From Zelonia costaricensis (taxonomy: Eukaryota > Euglenozoa > Kinetoplastea > Trypanosomatida > Trypanosomatidae): a stretch of DNA of 61,087 nt. The stretch's first letter is position 1. Each line of letters starts with the position of its first letter. The stretch lies in NCBI GenBank assembly GCA_030849075.1, contig JASAOO010003436.1, forward strand, positions 1 through 61,087, given 5' to 3'. The notes under the pieces are model-generated. The model was not told the DNA's origin, searched no databases, and saw only the letters and a program-made list of their open reading frames with translations. A program made the position numbers and the translations under genes. Positions 30,366 to 40,800 of this stretch are shown here, piece after piece.

Positions 30366-31402
30366 CCCCAGCGCCGTAGTGTTGCACACACGGGGCCGGG
30401 GCGCGTTTCCTTTCTTTCGACTTGCTTCGCCTCTCAACGTTTCCTGCTTGTGCCTCCTCGCGGTGCGTGGCCGCCCTTTTTTTTCCATTTTGCATTGCTG
30501 CTGCACTTATTAGAAGGCCAACCGTGTGTGTCACGGCTGCTGCTGCTGCTGCGTGTCCCGTCCGATTACTGTGACAGGCGAAGCAAGCTGTGCGCCCTTT
30601 TTTTCCCGCTTTCGGCTCTTTGTCGGGCACCGTCGTCAGATTATAGATGTCTGTACCATCCACAAGAGAATAGACGCCTGCCCACAGGCAACAACAGCAA
30701 ACACCCACACCCATACACAACAACGCAGCTCTCCTTTGCCAAGGCTACATTTTCGCCCCTTCTTCTCCAGCGTGCAGCCTGCTCGTGGTTAGGCGCGGCG
30801 ACGGTGCGCATGTGGGTGTGTCCACGGTCCAAATGAGGTCTGCGCACGTGTCGCAAAACGGTGACACGCACTGAAGAAAACAAAGAACGAAGTACCAAAC
30901 GACACGAGACACTTGTACGGGGCTGTGTAGATTCCGGTCGAGGGCGATAGGGAGAGCGATAGAATGTGTGGCACCTCACGGCTTTCGCCTTGCCCATCGC
31001 CCCCCCCCCGCTATCTCTCTATGTGAGTGGACGACGAGGCCCTGAACCCCATCAGCGCGCTACTCGCCCACTGATGCATCAGACGGCTGAGCTCACGAGG
31101 GATGCACTCGATGGGTGGCTGCATCGGCACCGCCAGTCTACGCAGTGCCTGTTACTTGAACTTCTGTGCTTGATCACCTCTGGCTTCCATTGTGTGCTGC
31201 TGACCGACACTTGTTTCTTCGACATCACTCACTAGCGACCAGTGTCGGTGGAAAAACAGAAGAAACAACAACGGCGCAGAAGCAACGCCATCTCGTGAAA
31301 CACGAACGCGCGCGCAAGCCCGAACCTGTGTGATTCTCTCCCACCCGCACCTTAGCGAGTTTTTCACAGCCACCTTCTGAACACGAGTGCGCCTCCGTTG
31401 CG
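30366..31402. other. Intergenic spacer
   Basis: No gene seen. T-runs near 30475-30485, a CTG-type repeat at about 30537-30552, and a C-run near 31003-31010. The pyrimidine-rich 31331-31353 with AG 31354-31355 is the likely splice acceptor for the CPN60 gene. Confidence 0.45.
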
Positions 31403-33019
31403 ATGTTCTCCGTGACCCGCCGGTGGGCCAGCGGCAAGTCTATCGAGTTCGGCGGCGATGCGCGGCAGTTAATGCTCTCCGGGATTGAGCGGATCGCCAC
31501 CGCCGTTGGTGTGACGCTCGGTCCGAAAGGACGCAACGTCATCATCCGGCAACCCGACGGCGAGCCCAAGATTACGAAGGACGGCGTCACGGTGGCCCGG
31601 TCGATCGAGTTCCACGACCAGTTCGAGGATGTCGGCGCAAAGCTGATTCGGCAGGTGGCGGGCAAGACGAACGACGTGGCCGGCGACGGCACGACGACGG
31701 CGACGATCCTCGCGTGGAGCATCTTCGCGGAGGGCTACAAGAGCGTCGCGACGGGCGCCAACCCGATGGACCTCAAGCGCGGCATCGACGCGGCGGTCAC
31801 CATCATCCTCGCAAACCTGGCCGAGCAGACCCGCCCGGTGAACGACCTCGCCATGCTCGAGAACGTAGCCACCATCAGCGCCAACGGGGAGCGGCCACTC
31901 GGCACCCTCATTGCCCAGGCTGTGCAGGCGGTTGGCGTCAACGGCTTCATCTCGGTCCTCGACGGCAACACGGCGGCGACGGAGTGGACCCGCTACGACG
32001 GCTGGAGCACCGAGCACGGCTTTGTGTCGAGCGCCCTCATGACGGACAGCACCCTGCTGCGCAGTCGGCTCGAGGAGCCGCTGGTCTTCGTGGCGGCTCA
32101 GCCGCTGGAGGAGGTGCGGGACGCGGTACGGCTGCTCGAGGCCGCGCAGGCGCAGCAGCGGCCGCTGGTCCTGATCGGCCCCTCCTTTGCCGAGGCGGTG
32201 CTGCAGACCATCATCCTCAACCACGAGCGCGGCGTTGTGCGGTGCGGCGTCGTCTGCGTGCCGGAGCTGAAGGAGGAGGAGCTGCACGACGTTGCGGCGT
32301 CGTGTCAGTGCAACGTTGAGAAGATCAGCTCAATCAGCTACGTCGATGACGTCCGCTGCCTCCTCGGCGCGGCGCGGCACATGGAGCAGACGATGGACAG
32401 CACAGTCGTGTGTGGCGCCGGTGACACCTCGGCGCGGGTGCGGCTGCTGCAGAGTCGGCTGGAGCGGCTCATGTCCGAGGAGAGCCGCGAGGCTATGCGG
32501 GAGCGCATCTCGAAGCTGAACCACACCTACGCCGTCATTCGCGTTGGCGGCCGCTCGGCGATCGAGGTGAGCGAGTCGAAGGATCGCGTCATCGACGCCC
32601 TGAACGCGGCACGCAACGCGCTCGGCGAGGGCATCGTCGCCGGTGGCGGCGCAGCCCTCTTGCACGCCTCCAAGAAGCTGGACGAGCTCCTGCTGGATGA
32701 CGAGGAGATGGAGCAGGACCGGCGCACGGGGATTCAAATCGTGCGCAATGCCATTCGGCTGCCGCTCAAGAAGATCAGCGAGAACGCTGGCGAGGAGGGT
32801 GCCGTGACAGTTGAGAACGTGGCCGAGTACCAGGAAACGTCGATGGGCTACGATGCCCAGAACGGCACGTACGTGGACATGTTCGAGGCCGGCATTGTGG
32901 ACCCCTTCCGCGTCGTCCGTTCGTGCGTCGTGGATGCCGCCTCTGTGGCTGGCCTGATGATTACGACCGAGGCGAGCGTCTGCGACTACCGACCCACACC
33001 GGACAAGCGCCGCAAGTAG
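31403..33019 (+). CDS. Divergent mitochondrial chaperonin CPN60/HSP60, 538 aa
   Basis: GroEL/HSP60 family: ATP-dependent folding chamber of the mitochondrial matrix. Seen: a short basic N-terminus (MFSVTRRWASGK) as presequence; TLGPKGRNV; the ATPase motif AGDGTTTATIL; apical-domain sequence; the equatorial Asp in VIDALNAARNALGEGI; and the VAGGGAALL motif. The catalytic loops look intact. Oddities: the C-terminus ends in DKRRK without the Gly-Gly-Met repeat tail typical of mitochondrial and bacterial chaperonin 60, and substitutions are scattered through otherwise invariant positions (RQPDGEPKITKDG for the usual SFGAPxITKDG). Trypanosomatids carry divergent CPN60 paralogues beside the main HSP60; this is most likely one of those. 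It may form mixed rings or a specialised complex; that part is inference. Confidence 0.93.
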   Translation: MFSVTRRWASGKSIEFGGDARQLMLSGIERIATAVGVTLGPKGRNVIIRQPDGEPKITKDGVTVARSIEFHDQFEDVGAKLIRQVAGKTNDVAGDGTTTATILAWSIFAEGYKSVATGANPMDLKRGIDAAVTIILANLAEQTRPVNDLAMLENVATISANGERPLGTLIAQAVQAVGVNGFISVLDGNTAATEWTRYDGWSTEHGFVSSALMTDSTLLRSRLEEPLVFVAAQPLEEVRDAVRLLEAAQAQQRPLVLIGPSFAEAVLQTIILNHERGVVRCGVVCVPELKEEELHDVAASCQCNVEKISSISYVDDVRCLLGAARHMEQTMDSTVVCGAGDTSARVRLLQSRLERLMSEESREAMRERISKLNHTYAVIRVGGRSAIEVSESKDRVIDALNAARNALGEGIVAGGGAALLHASKKLDELLLDDEEMEQDRRTGIQIVRNAIRLPLKKISENAGEEGAVTVENVAEYQETSMGYDAQNGTYVDMFEAGIVDPFRVVRSCVVDAASVAGLMITTEASVCDYRPTPDKRRK

Positions 33020-33896
33020 CGGCAGGGCCTTCCGTGCGTGCGTGCGCTGCTGCTGCTTTGCAAGGCGTTCCCGTGAAGGGCAGGGGGGGGGCGGTCACTG
33101 GTGGCGTCTCCGCTGCTTCGCGCTCACGCTGGCCTTGATGCCGAGGAAGCGAGCGACCCGTGCGCATCGGCGCGCCCGCTTGAGCCGGTTCATTTTTAGC
33201 GGTCTCTTCTCGACACGGGAGGGTTGCTGTTGTCCGTTTCTGGTGTTCGCTTTGTCCGTCACACACACACAAAAAAAACACAAGTCCACGACAAACCTAT
33301 CGAATGGGGCTAACGCCAAGCCAAAGCTCAACAAGGTGTCTGAGGGTGAGAGGGGTGGGAGAGCCTGTCCGAGGCGATGGCAGTGCCACTTGCGACCAGT
33401 GATTCCTTCGCGGGCTGTGTGTGTGTGTGTGCTCGGGGGAGAAGTGGGCAATCGTGTGCGTTCTGGTGCCCTCCTCGCTGTGTCAGGCGGTCCGCATCCG
33501 TTTGTGAGTTTTCCAGCCCCCCTCCACCCCCCGCTAGGCGGAGGTACTCCCTCATCAAGAGGTAACTATCGCTGCTAACCCTCGCGACCGCACTGTCTCT
33601 TCCACAGAACGATACAACGCTCTGCTATCTCTGACTCTCTCTCTTCTGTGTGTGTGGCTCGGTGGCAGAGTCAGCGGAAAGCAACAGGGAACCTCGCTCT
33701 GTTGGATTGGCGAGCGCTGCAGTCGCCGTCGCCGCCCGCTCCCCGACGCTGGTGCGCGGCTTTCTCCCACCCCCTCCCGCTGCACGCGGCCGCACCGCTG
33801 AGCGGCAGACCCACCACACACTCTGGGTCAGGCAAGCCAATCAACAAAAAAACAAGCAGACACGCACATTAGCTACATCAACAGCACGAGACAACG
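33020..33896. other. Intergenic spacer
   Basis: No gene seen. Short GT run at about 33416-33432, A-run at 33271-33278. Candidate acceptors follow C/T-rich stretches at about 33630-33650 and 33754-33782. A-rich sequence precedes the ATG. Confidence 0.4.
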
Positions 33897-34514
33897 ATGC
33901 TGCGGTGGTCGCGTTTGCTGCGGGAGATGGCGCCGGAGCTGCAACTCGAGTACGTGCCGATCATCTTCACCCGCACTATTCTCGGCCCGAACGGCGGCTT
34001 CGCCGGCGAGGAGCGCCTCATCAAGCGCGAGATCGCCCAAAAGTACACGGCGGAGGGCAACGCCGTGGCGCCCAATGCGGAGTTTCGCCAAGGTGTGTGG
34101 TGCTACAACCCGGACTCGGAGCAGTACGACCGCTTCATCGAACGCAACGCGGAGTTCCTTGACTTTGCTGCTCGCAAGCGGCAGTGGCTTGATGTGTACT
34201 GGCGCGTCAACACCGGCTATCTGCTCTTCGGCCGGCAGAGCTGGGGCCAGGGCTGGCTGCTCAACTGCCCGCTGCGCAAGAAGGACGTCGCGCAGAAGCT
34301 GTGGGAGCAGTACAAGGTACGCATCGACCCGCGGCTCATTGAGTTTCGCGAGAAGGACCGCCGAACCGGCATCCAAGACCTGGGCCACAACTGGTGCTGG
34401 CTGTACCTACCCGGCGCCGAGGAGCTGGCAATTGACCGCGAGGTCTACGACAACAAGCGCGTCAAGGTGCGCATGCACATCCGTAAGCTGACCAGCTACG
34501 GGGCCCTCTACTGA
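33897..34514 (+). CDS. Possible mitochondrial ribosomal protein bL9m, 205 aa
   Basis: Clearly coding: good codon bias and compact composition with many Trp/Tyr. The N-terminus LEYVPIIFTRTILGPNGGF is followed by GEERLIKREIAQKYTAEGNA and APNAEF. The order of elements (strand ending IIFT, GxxG, acidic residue, basic helix, then EGNAV-APNAE) matches the L9 N-domain pattern (LILT..., GxxGD, VxVKxxxxRN, QGLAVYASPE) with one- to two-residue spacing differences. This is my hand alignment, not a search. The rest (GVWCYNPDSEQYDRF; WGQGWLLNCPL; NWCWLYLPGAEEL) looks trypanosomatid-specific, as expected for mitoribosomal proteins with large extensions. If it is not bL9m, it is a conserved hypothetical, plausibly mitochondrial. 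Confidence 0.5.
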   Translation: MLRWSRLLREMAPELQLEYVPIIFTRTILGPNGGFAGEERLIKREIAQKYTAEGNAVAPNAEFRQGVWCYNPDSEQYDRFIERNAEFLDFAARKRQWLDVYWRVNTGYLLFGRQSWGQGWLLNCPLRKKDVAQKLWEQYKVRIDPRLIEFREKDRRTGIQDLGHNWCWLYLPGAEELAIDREVYDNKRVKVRMHIRKLTSYGALY

Positions 34515-35525
34515 GCCGAGAGGAGGGGGGGGGGGTGCGAGCAATCGTCTGCGCGGGAGTGTTGCGCGTCGGATTGACTCTTCGCTGCCTGTCTCCTCTC
34601 CGCGTTTACCACCGCGGTACAATAGCGCCTTTGTAGGTGTACCGTCGCGCGCTCACGCTGATGAGGTTGTGTGTTGACGCGTGTTGGCGACTGGGAGGCG
34701 GGGAGGCGCGTGCTGCGGCGCACTTTCCCATTCTTCCCCCCTCGGACACGCAGGAGGACGTTGGCCTCGGTCTTCCCTGGCACTCCTCTCCCCCACTCTC
34801 TTGTTTCCTCCTCCCCCCTCTTGCCGCTGCGGTGATGCTCTAGCTTTACGTGTGTGCGTGCTTGTGCGTGCGGGCACGCGTGAGGCGGTTGCGTCTGCAC
34901 GTGGCAGCGCGATGAGGGCAACGGTGAAAAAAAGGAAGTGCGGCGTCGTTTACAAGCTCTTTAAGCAAACGAAAAAAAAAAAAGTGCACTACGCTGTGCA
35001 TGCGAAGGAACATGTTTGCAAAAGGGGGAGGAGGACTTTGTCAGGAGCCTCGTGTGAATGTGACATCCGCGATGCATGCAGCCTTGCCGCTGCTGACAGG
35101 AGCGGAGTGCATGACCGCCACCACTCGCCGGAAATCGCTCGGAATCGCTGTGCGAGGGCTGTGCACACGCTGGGTGCAGCGGTCCCGCTCCACGTCTCCC
35201 GTTCTTGCCTGTCGATGCAGCCGCCGAGTAACTAGCTCGGTGCTTTCTTTTTTTCTGCTGACTGCGAATGCTCCTCTGCTCGCTCTTCTCCCACCTCGCT
35301 CCCCGGCCGCCGCTGCACACACGACACAACGCTCGATCGTCGCCACACTCCTGTTTTTGTTTCCCTTGACGCCTGCGCAAAGCGCTTGCACGTCTCCACA
35401 CATTCAGGTACAGACTGCGCGCGCACGCCGGACGGCAAGGACTCGAAGCCCTCTCGACGAGTTTCTGTGTACGTTTCTTCTCACCCCTTAGTCATTCGAG
35501 GGCACTCCTGCGCGGGGGTACAGCC
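34515..35525. other. Intergenic spacer
   Basis: No gene I can support; frames such as 34681-35235 are compositional. G-run at 34526-34536 and A-run at 34971-34983. The tract 35473-35489 ending AG 35490-35491 is a good splice acceptor for the next gene. Confidence 0.45.
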
Positions 35526-36326
35526 ATGCTTCGCAAGCTCAGTGTGACGGCGCCGCTGGCGTCCGCGTCGTCGCTTGCGCTGCTGCGCGGCGGCACCGCT
35601 GCGCCGGTGACTCGCGCATTCGCCACGTCGTGTGCGCTCCGCAGTAGTGCACAGCCCCCGCCGTCGCGTTCGGCCGCGGAGGAGGACAAGGAGGAGCTAG
35701 AGCGGGAGCGGCGGCTGCGGGAGCAGTTTGCGCAGAAGATCCAGCAGGGCATCCCGCAGCAGGGCGGTGGCGGGGCGGGCCCCGCTGGCGCCGGCTTCGG
35801 CGGCGCACCTGGCTGGGGCATGGGTGGCACGGCGCCTTTTTCCGGCCAGCCCCCTATGAACCCTGACCTGGCCCGCCGCATGTTCAACTTTCTGTTCTAC
35901 CTGACCGCGGCGCTGTTTCTTATGATGATGGTGCCGCTGGCCAACACGAACTCGTCCGTGTACACGATGCAGGGGCTGCCGTGGTGGGAGCTGCCCCTCG
36001 GCTCGGCCGCCTACTACCTGCTCCTGCGCTCCCTCTACTCCCGCCGCGAGCAGAATCGCATCAAGACAGAGTTCGAGAACGCGGCCCGCGCCAACCCGAC
36101 GCTGACCTTCGACCAGTTCATGACGCAAAACTATCCGAGCATGTTCCAGGGCTACCGCACCTCGCAGCCGGAGATGGTGGCGGCCGTGTCCGCCTGCCTG
36201 TCCTCCGCCACCGATCTCCGCTTCGCCCAGACGATGGTGCGTGCCGCCGGCCGCGCCAAGGACCCGCGCGCGTCGACGGACGACATCATGGACGCGCTGC
36301 GCCGCGACTTCCCTCAGCTATTCTAG
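35526..36326 (+). CDS. Mitochondrial inner-membrane candidate, two-pass, 266 aa
   Basis: Unrecognised family. The N-terminal ~40 residues (MLRKLSVTAPLASASSLALL, then RAFATSCALRSS) are Arg/Ser/Ala-rich and lack acids, a good mitochondrial presequence. A charged helix follows (EEDKEELERERRLREQFAQK), then a Gly/Ala/Pro-rich linker. Two hydrophobic spans lie at about 119-140 (MFNFLFYLTAALFLMMMVPL) and 152-170 (WWELPLGSAAYYLLLRSLY). The C-terminal ~90 residues are soluble and helical (FDQFMTQNYPSMFQGYR; DDIMDALRRDFPQLF). A helix-linker-two-span layout suggests an inner-membrane assembly or protease-associated factor. That is a guess from topology. It sits next to CPN60 and the bL9m candidate. Confidence 0.75.
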   Translation: MLRKLSVTAPLASASSLALLRGGTAAPVTRAFATSCALRSSAQPPPSRSAAEEDKEELERERRLREQFAQKIQQGIPQQGGGGAGPAGAGFGGAPGWGMGGTAPFSGQPPMNPDLARRMFNFLFYLTAALFLMMMVPLANTNSSVYTMQGLPWWELPLGSAAYYLLLRSLYSRREQNRIKTEFENAARANPTLTFDQFMTQNYPSMFQGYRTSQPEMVAAVSACLSSATDLRFAQTMVRAAGRAKDPRASTDDIMDALRRDFPQLF

Positions 36327-37238
36327 CCCCCCACCCTCGGCTTGATTCTTCTTTCTCCCTGGTGCGTGTTTTGTTGCCGTTTGCGTTGGGGCCGGAGCAG
36401 CGACCGGGTCCGGTGCGAGATGGGCCAAGAGCCAGGGCGGCCATGCTGCTGTTGCAGCCCCGTACCGTGTCCTTTCTGCACCCTCCCTCGTGCCGCGGTG
36501 GGCGACGCGGTGAGCCGGCCTCTCTTCCGCAGAGGACCTACCTCCTCTCTGCGTGTTGCCTGCCTCGCACCGGTTGCTCAGCGAGTTGCTTGCGCATCGC
36601 ACGCTCGTCTACGTGCTGGTGGTTGAGTAGGCGTATCATCAAGCGCGTGTTGGTGCCCGAGCCGTCGGAGCCGCGCGCGTACACACGCAAAACAGAAAGG
36701 ACCAGGAACAGCAGTGTTCGCGGTTGAGATGAGGAAAGGACTGGGAGCCGCGCTGATCGGGTGTGGAAGAGGGCAACACGCACGGCAAGCGTTGTACAGT
36801 TACGCGGTGTTTGCAAAGTGGGTTCTCTACGCGGGGTGGGGGGTGGGGGTGGACTGCCGTATGTGCCCTCAGAAGAGTCAGCGAGCGATGTTTCTCCGTG
36901 TCCGGCGTAGATGCAGAATAGGCGTGGACCAACATTTACCTCGGGCGCCCCCCCTCTTGCCATCGTTGACGTTATCTCAAGGGCCGACTGCAGCTGGAAT
37001 GGTATCTATGTGTTCCGACTCTTCCTGTGCTCTTTCCTATCCCCCTTTTTCATCCTTTGCACGCGCACTTGACACCCTCTCTACTCAACTCGCGACGCAG
37101 GGGGCGCCAAACAGTGGGACTGCGGTCTGAGCGCTACGACGTACGCATACAGACGCGCGCGCACACACACGCACTCGGCGGCTTGGCCCGACTCCTGTCT
37201 TTCCCGATCCCCCGCCTCACGCTGCCCTGTCCAGCGGC
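36327..37238. other. Intergenic spacer
   Basis: No gene seen. G-rich patch at about 36833-36850. The C/T-rich 37186-37231 with AG at 37233-37234 would put the acceptor only 5 nt from the ATG, so an upstream AG may be used. Confidence 0.4.
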
Positions 37239-37805
37239 ATGCGGCAGCGGCAGAACGGTGTCAGCGCGGCGAAGGATGCCGCGCCATCGCCGATGCCTGA
37301 CCCGTCAGTGGACCTCGCGGCGGAGTGGCGCGCGCTGGACGGCGAGGGCGGTGTCGGCGACCAACCGCCGCGCTCGTTGGAGGAGTTTCGCGAGCAGCTG
37401 CGGCGTGCCAGCAAAGCTAAGGCGAAACGCAGCGTCGAGTCCGAGGAGGAAGAGGACGCCTTCTACCGAGCGCCTGATGGGCAGGCGAAGCGCTACGCCG
37501 GTTGTGCCTTCTTCGAGTGGCTTTGTCCCGCCTGCCCCACCAAAGCCCGTCTTCGCGTGGAGCGGCTGTACTGGATTGCGTGGAAGCAGTTTCTGTACGG
37601 CTTCTTCATGTCCGGCATCGGCACGATGCTGCTCCTTGTCGGCCTCGGTTGCACCGCCCAGTACTGTGAGGAGAAGGCGCGCGGCCTGGGCGTTTTGGTC
37701 GGCGCTCTGCTGCTGTGCATCCCTGGCTACTACTGCCTCTTTGTGTTGTACATGTACGTGACCTGCCGGGGTCACTACTCGTATCAGCAGCTGCCTGAGG
37801 CGTAA
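37239..37805 (+). CDS. TMEM230/TMEM134-family membrane protein, 188 aa
   Basis: The family (DUF872-type) comprises small two-pass proteins of secretory and recycling vesicles; human TMEM230 is linked to synaptic vesicle traffic. Seen: a charged N-terminal half (1-110) with an acidic patch (SEEEEDAF), a Cys-containing FFEWLCPACP segment, then two spans at about 118-138 (FLYGFFMSGIGTMLLLVGLG) and 148-174 (GVLVGALLLCIPGYYCLFVL), ending with TCRGHYSYQQLPEA. The PGYY motif in the second span and the G-x-YSY-x-x-LP tail correspond to PGFYHL and RGYSYDDIP in TMEM230. The N-terminal extension is longer than in human TMEM230. ATG 37239 is the first after the pyrimidine tract. Confidence 0.85.
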   Translation: MRQRQNGVSAAKDAAPSPMPDPSVDLAAEWRALDGEGGVGDQPPRSLEEFREQLRRASKAKAKRSVESEEEEDAFYRAPDGQAKRYAGCAFFEWLCPACPTKARLRVERLYWIAWKQFLYGFFMSGIGTMLLLVGLGCTAQYCEEKARGLGVLVGALLLCIPGYYCLFVLYMYVTCRGHYSYQQLPEA

Positions 37806-38484
37806 GTGACCGTCAGGTGGCGTGTTTTAGGTTGGTGTGTGGTGCGTGTTTGCGCGATGCTGGGTTGTCCTCTGGGTCTCTCTTTCCCATTGGTTGCTGC
37901 CGGCGAGGGAAGCGAAGCGTCGCGCTTGCACGGCTTGCACAGGGGCTGCTTTTTTTCTTCGCAGATACATCATGAATGCGTGTTTGCAGGGAATGCGAGT
38001 CAAACCAAAAAAAAAAAAAACAGAAAACAAAAGAAAGCGAAGGAGGGACGCGAGCAAACGAGAAGTGTGCTCGCGCTGTCTCTGGTACGCTGCCAAACGT
38101 GCAGCTGCATCGGTGCTGCCGGTGCGTCTCCCCCTCGCTGCCCCCGCGGAAATCACCGTCCTCTTGACCTCCACCTTTCCGCGCGCGCGCCTCTCTCTTC
38201 TGACTCTTCTCCCCCTCTCCCTCTTGCTCTCCGCGCCGCACCCCTAACGTTGTCTCTCGCGTGTATTTCCCAAGACACACACACACACACAAGCGAGCAC
38301 GAATCACGCGAAGACAAAGACAGACACACGAACGCGGCGCACCTTCGTACGTGCGGTGCCATCACACGGCTTCATCCACGCACGCTAGCCCGCGTGGTTC
38401 CTCCCGCCATTTGTCGAAGAGGGACGTAGAGCAGCCTCATAAGTGTCCACTCCGCCTCCCCCCTCTTCGCACACCTCAGCACCG
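37806..38484. other. Intergenic spacer
   Basis: No gene seen. A-run at about 38008-38020, short CA run near 38275-38291, C/T-rich block at about 38160-38240 that may direct trans-splicing. An in-frame GTG at 38443 is not taken as a start. Confidence 0.4.
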
Positions 38485-39828
38485 ATGTCAGATGCAGCAC
38501 CCACGCCGCACCGCGAGCCGCTCGCCTCCGCCGTCTCCGAGGCGCTCGCGCATTTCATGGCCATCGCCGCACCAGGCCGCCCAAACCTCACGCGCGAGGA
38601 GGCGGCCCAGCAGCTGAGCGCCTTTGTAGGCGTGCCCGTGCGTCGCGTGTCGGCCGCGCTCCTCCCCGCTGCGGCAAACACCGTCTCGCTGGCGGAGCTT
38701 GAGGCCTGCGTGGAGCGACTGATGCGCGACGAGGACGGCACCACCGACGCTTGGTGGGCGCGGCCTGGTGTCACGCTGCAGTGCGTCGACGGCGCTGATG
38801 CGCGACCGAGCGCGGAGGGAGGGCGAGGCGAGCTGGGGGAGACGACAGCGCGCAGCTCGGCCTCGACGGCCCCGCGCTCGCGCCGACCTCCAGCGCCCAT
38901 CTCGGCGGACCAGTCCTCGGGGCAGCCTTTGATGTGGCCGACGGTGATGCGGGGGTGGTGGGGGTCGATGTGCGGGCCGCGCCCCGGCGCCTTCTCCACC
39001 GGCACCACGGATTCCTCCAGCCCGTCACGGGACACGGCGGCCTCGATGGAGCGGCTCGTGGCCGCCGCTCTCGGTGAGCTCGATCTCTTTCTCGAGGACG
39101 AGTCGTGCTCGGTCGTGGTTGCGCAGGAGGGGACTGCGTCACGGCGCGGCAGCGAGGCATGCGACACGCCCTCTCTGGCAGCCGGTCGCTCGCGCAGCCC
39201 ATCGCCGGTCGTTCCTGTTGCGTCGCGGTCGTCACGGCAGCCGCCACAGCCTGGCCCGACGGCGACCCTAGCGGCCCTTGATGGGCTGGTGCGCCGGGGC
39301 AAGACGGCGAAGGTGTGCAAGCAATTCGTGCAGACAGGGCACTGCCGCTTCGGCGCGCGGTGCCTCTACCACCACCCCGTCGCCGCCGCCGCCGCTGTCT
39401 CGCCACCTGGAGGGAGAGGGCCCGCCGAGGCCGCCGACGGGGTGCTGCAACGCGCAAACGCCCCTCCGCGTTCGAGCGCGGCGGTGCTGTGGCCGCCCCG
39501 CGCCTGCGCCACCGACACGGGGAGGCCGCGGCAGCAGCTGAGCGCACCGCAATCCCTGGCGAAGCCTCCCCACCCCGCCTGGACGTACGCGCTGCCGGTG
39601 CCCACAATGGCGTCGCTCGTGAGCTTCGGCGCAATGCCTGCGGTCGCCGCAGCGCCGCTCGCGCCAGAGGCACACAGGTCGATGCCAGCGTGGGTGCCCG
39701 CGGCTGCAGCCGAGCAGCCGTACGCCACGGGAGCGAACCCGCTCGCGCCCGCTGCTCTGGCCGAGAGGGGCCTGGCGCTGCAGAGCCCGCGCTTCCACCC
39801 AACCGGCGTGCGGCAGCCGTTTGGGTGA
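38485..39828 (+). CDS. CCCH zinc-finger protein, 447 aa
   Basis: One CCCH finger at about residues 278-298: VCKQFVQTGHCRFGARCLYHHP gives spacing C-x8-C-x5-C-x3-H, the type that binds single-stranded RNA. Trypanosomatids regulate mostly after transcription, so such proteins are usually mRNA stability or translation regulators in the cytoplasm. Everything outside the finger is Ala/Pro/Ser/Arg-rich and probably disordered, except an N-terminal helical segment (about 12-80: LASAVSEALAHFMAIAAPGR; SLAELEACVERLMRDED) that could be a small interaction domain. The C-terminal half is Ala/Pro-rich. The true first ATG is at 38485. The partner RNA is unknown. The overlapping antisense open frame is compositional. 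Confidence 0.85.
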   Translation: MSDAAPTPHREPLASAVSEALAHFMAIAAPGRPNLTREEAAQQLSAFVGVPVRRVSAALLPAAANTVSLAELEACVERLMRDEDGTTDAWWARPGVTLQCVDGADARPSAEGGRGELGETTARSSASTAPRSRRPPAPISADQSSGQPLMWPTVMRGWWGSMCGPRPGAFSTGTTDSSSPSRDTAASMERLVAAALGELDLFLEDESCSVVVAQEGTASRRGSEACDTPSLAAGRSRSPSPVVPVASRSSRQPPQPGPTATLAALDGLVRRGKTAKVCKQFVQTGHCRFGARCLYHHPVAAAAAVSPPGGRGPAEAADGVLQRANAPPRSSAAVLWPPRACATDTGRPRQQLSAPQSLAKPPHPAWTYALPVPTMASLVSFGAMPAVAAAPLAPEAHRSMPAWVPAAAAEQPYATGANPLAPAALAERGLALQSPRFHPTGVRQPFG

Positions 39829-40800
39829 GGAGAGCCAGCGTCGAGGAGACGATGGCGGATCGGCGGGCATGCCGAAGGGCGTGCGGCGGAAGAGCGCGCG
39901 GAGGCAACAGGGCGTGTGTTGTGTACGCACCCCCCTCTCTCTCGACTCCGTGCATCAGCGTGCTGCAGCGCTGCCTGTCGTCCCCCCTTCCCCACCCTTT
40001 TTCCGAGCTTCTGTAATTTCCTGCTTGAATGCGGGCACTCTACAGTGATTTCCTGCTACGACCTGCGCTGCATTATCGACTTCGCTACGGCCCCCCAAGA
40101 GAAAACAAAGTGCCGTTGTCACGTTCAACAGAAAGAAAAAGAGTGAAACTGTAGAACGCGTAAAGGGGGAGCCGGCGGATGCGCTTCCGCTCCTGCTGAA
40201 CACGTGAGGCACGCGCACCAAGAGCTGCTCACGGGACAGCATGCGCACCAAAGCCCTTCTCTCTGCTTCGTTGGCTGCTCGAATGCCCGCTTCTTACAGG
40301 CAGAAGACCGCAGGCTGGGGACGCTCCCAGCGTGTCAGCTGTGGTTTTTGGTTCGCCCTGCTAGCACGACTGGTCTGCCCTGCATTTTTTGGGCTTGCGC
40401 CGCTGCGTGGCGGCGTCTTGACAGAGTGTGCTGGACCGCTTTTATACTCGACCTACTTCCAAGTCTCTCCTTGCCGCTCACCTCTCTCTCTCTGTGTGTG
40501 TGTGTGTCTACGGATGGTCCTCTGCGCGATACCACCTTTTTTCGCTGTTCCAGTACGCGGTTCTCCTCCGCTCCGGCCCCATCCCCCGTGTTTGTCGCCG
40601 CCGTTGCGCCTTTCTCCGTCTGCACGGCTGCGACTCCGGTGCGATCGGGAAGGGCAAACGCAGGCGCATTCGCGACCGCGGCGCAGCTCTTTCTCTATTT
40701 CGTTCTCAGTTTCTCAGCAGCGTCAACTGCGGCCACAGCTGTCGGTCGCGGCCGCTCTCACTGAACGACACATCGCGCGAGTCCTGGACGGGCCGACGCC
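39829..40800. other. Intergenic spacer
   Basis: No gene seen. Short GT run at about 40495-40508. T/C-rich stretch around 40688-40720 with AG near 40720-40735 is a plausible acceptor for the next gene. Confidence 0.4.

Noticed and set aside
34681..35235. 184-codon + strand frame
   Set aside because: Composition of spacer sequence, includes an A-run translated as KKKK; no gene-like codon bias.
38443..38484. GTG start for the CCCH protein
   Set aside because: Trypanosomatid nuclear genes start at ATG; the first in frame is 38485. The same applies to GTG at 6044 (kinase) and 52742 (DENN protein).
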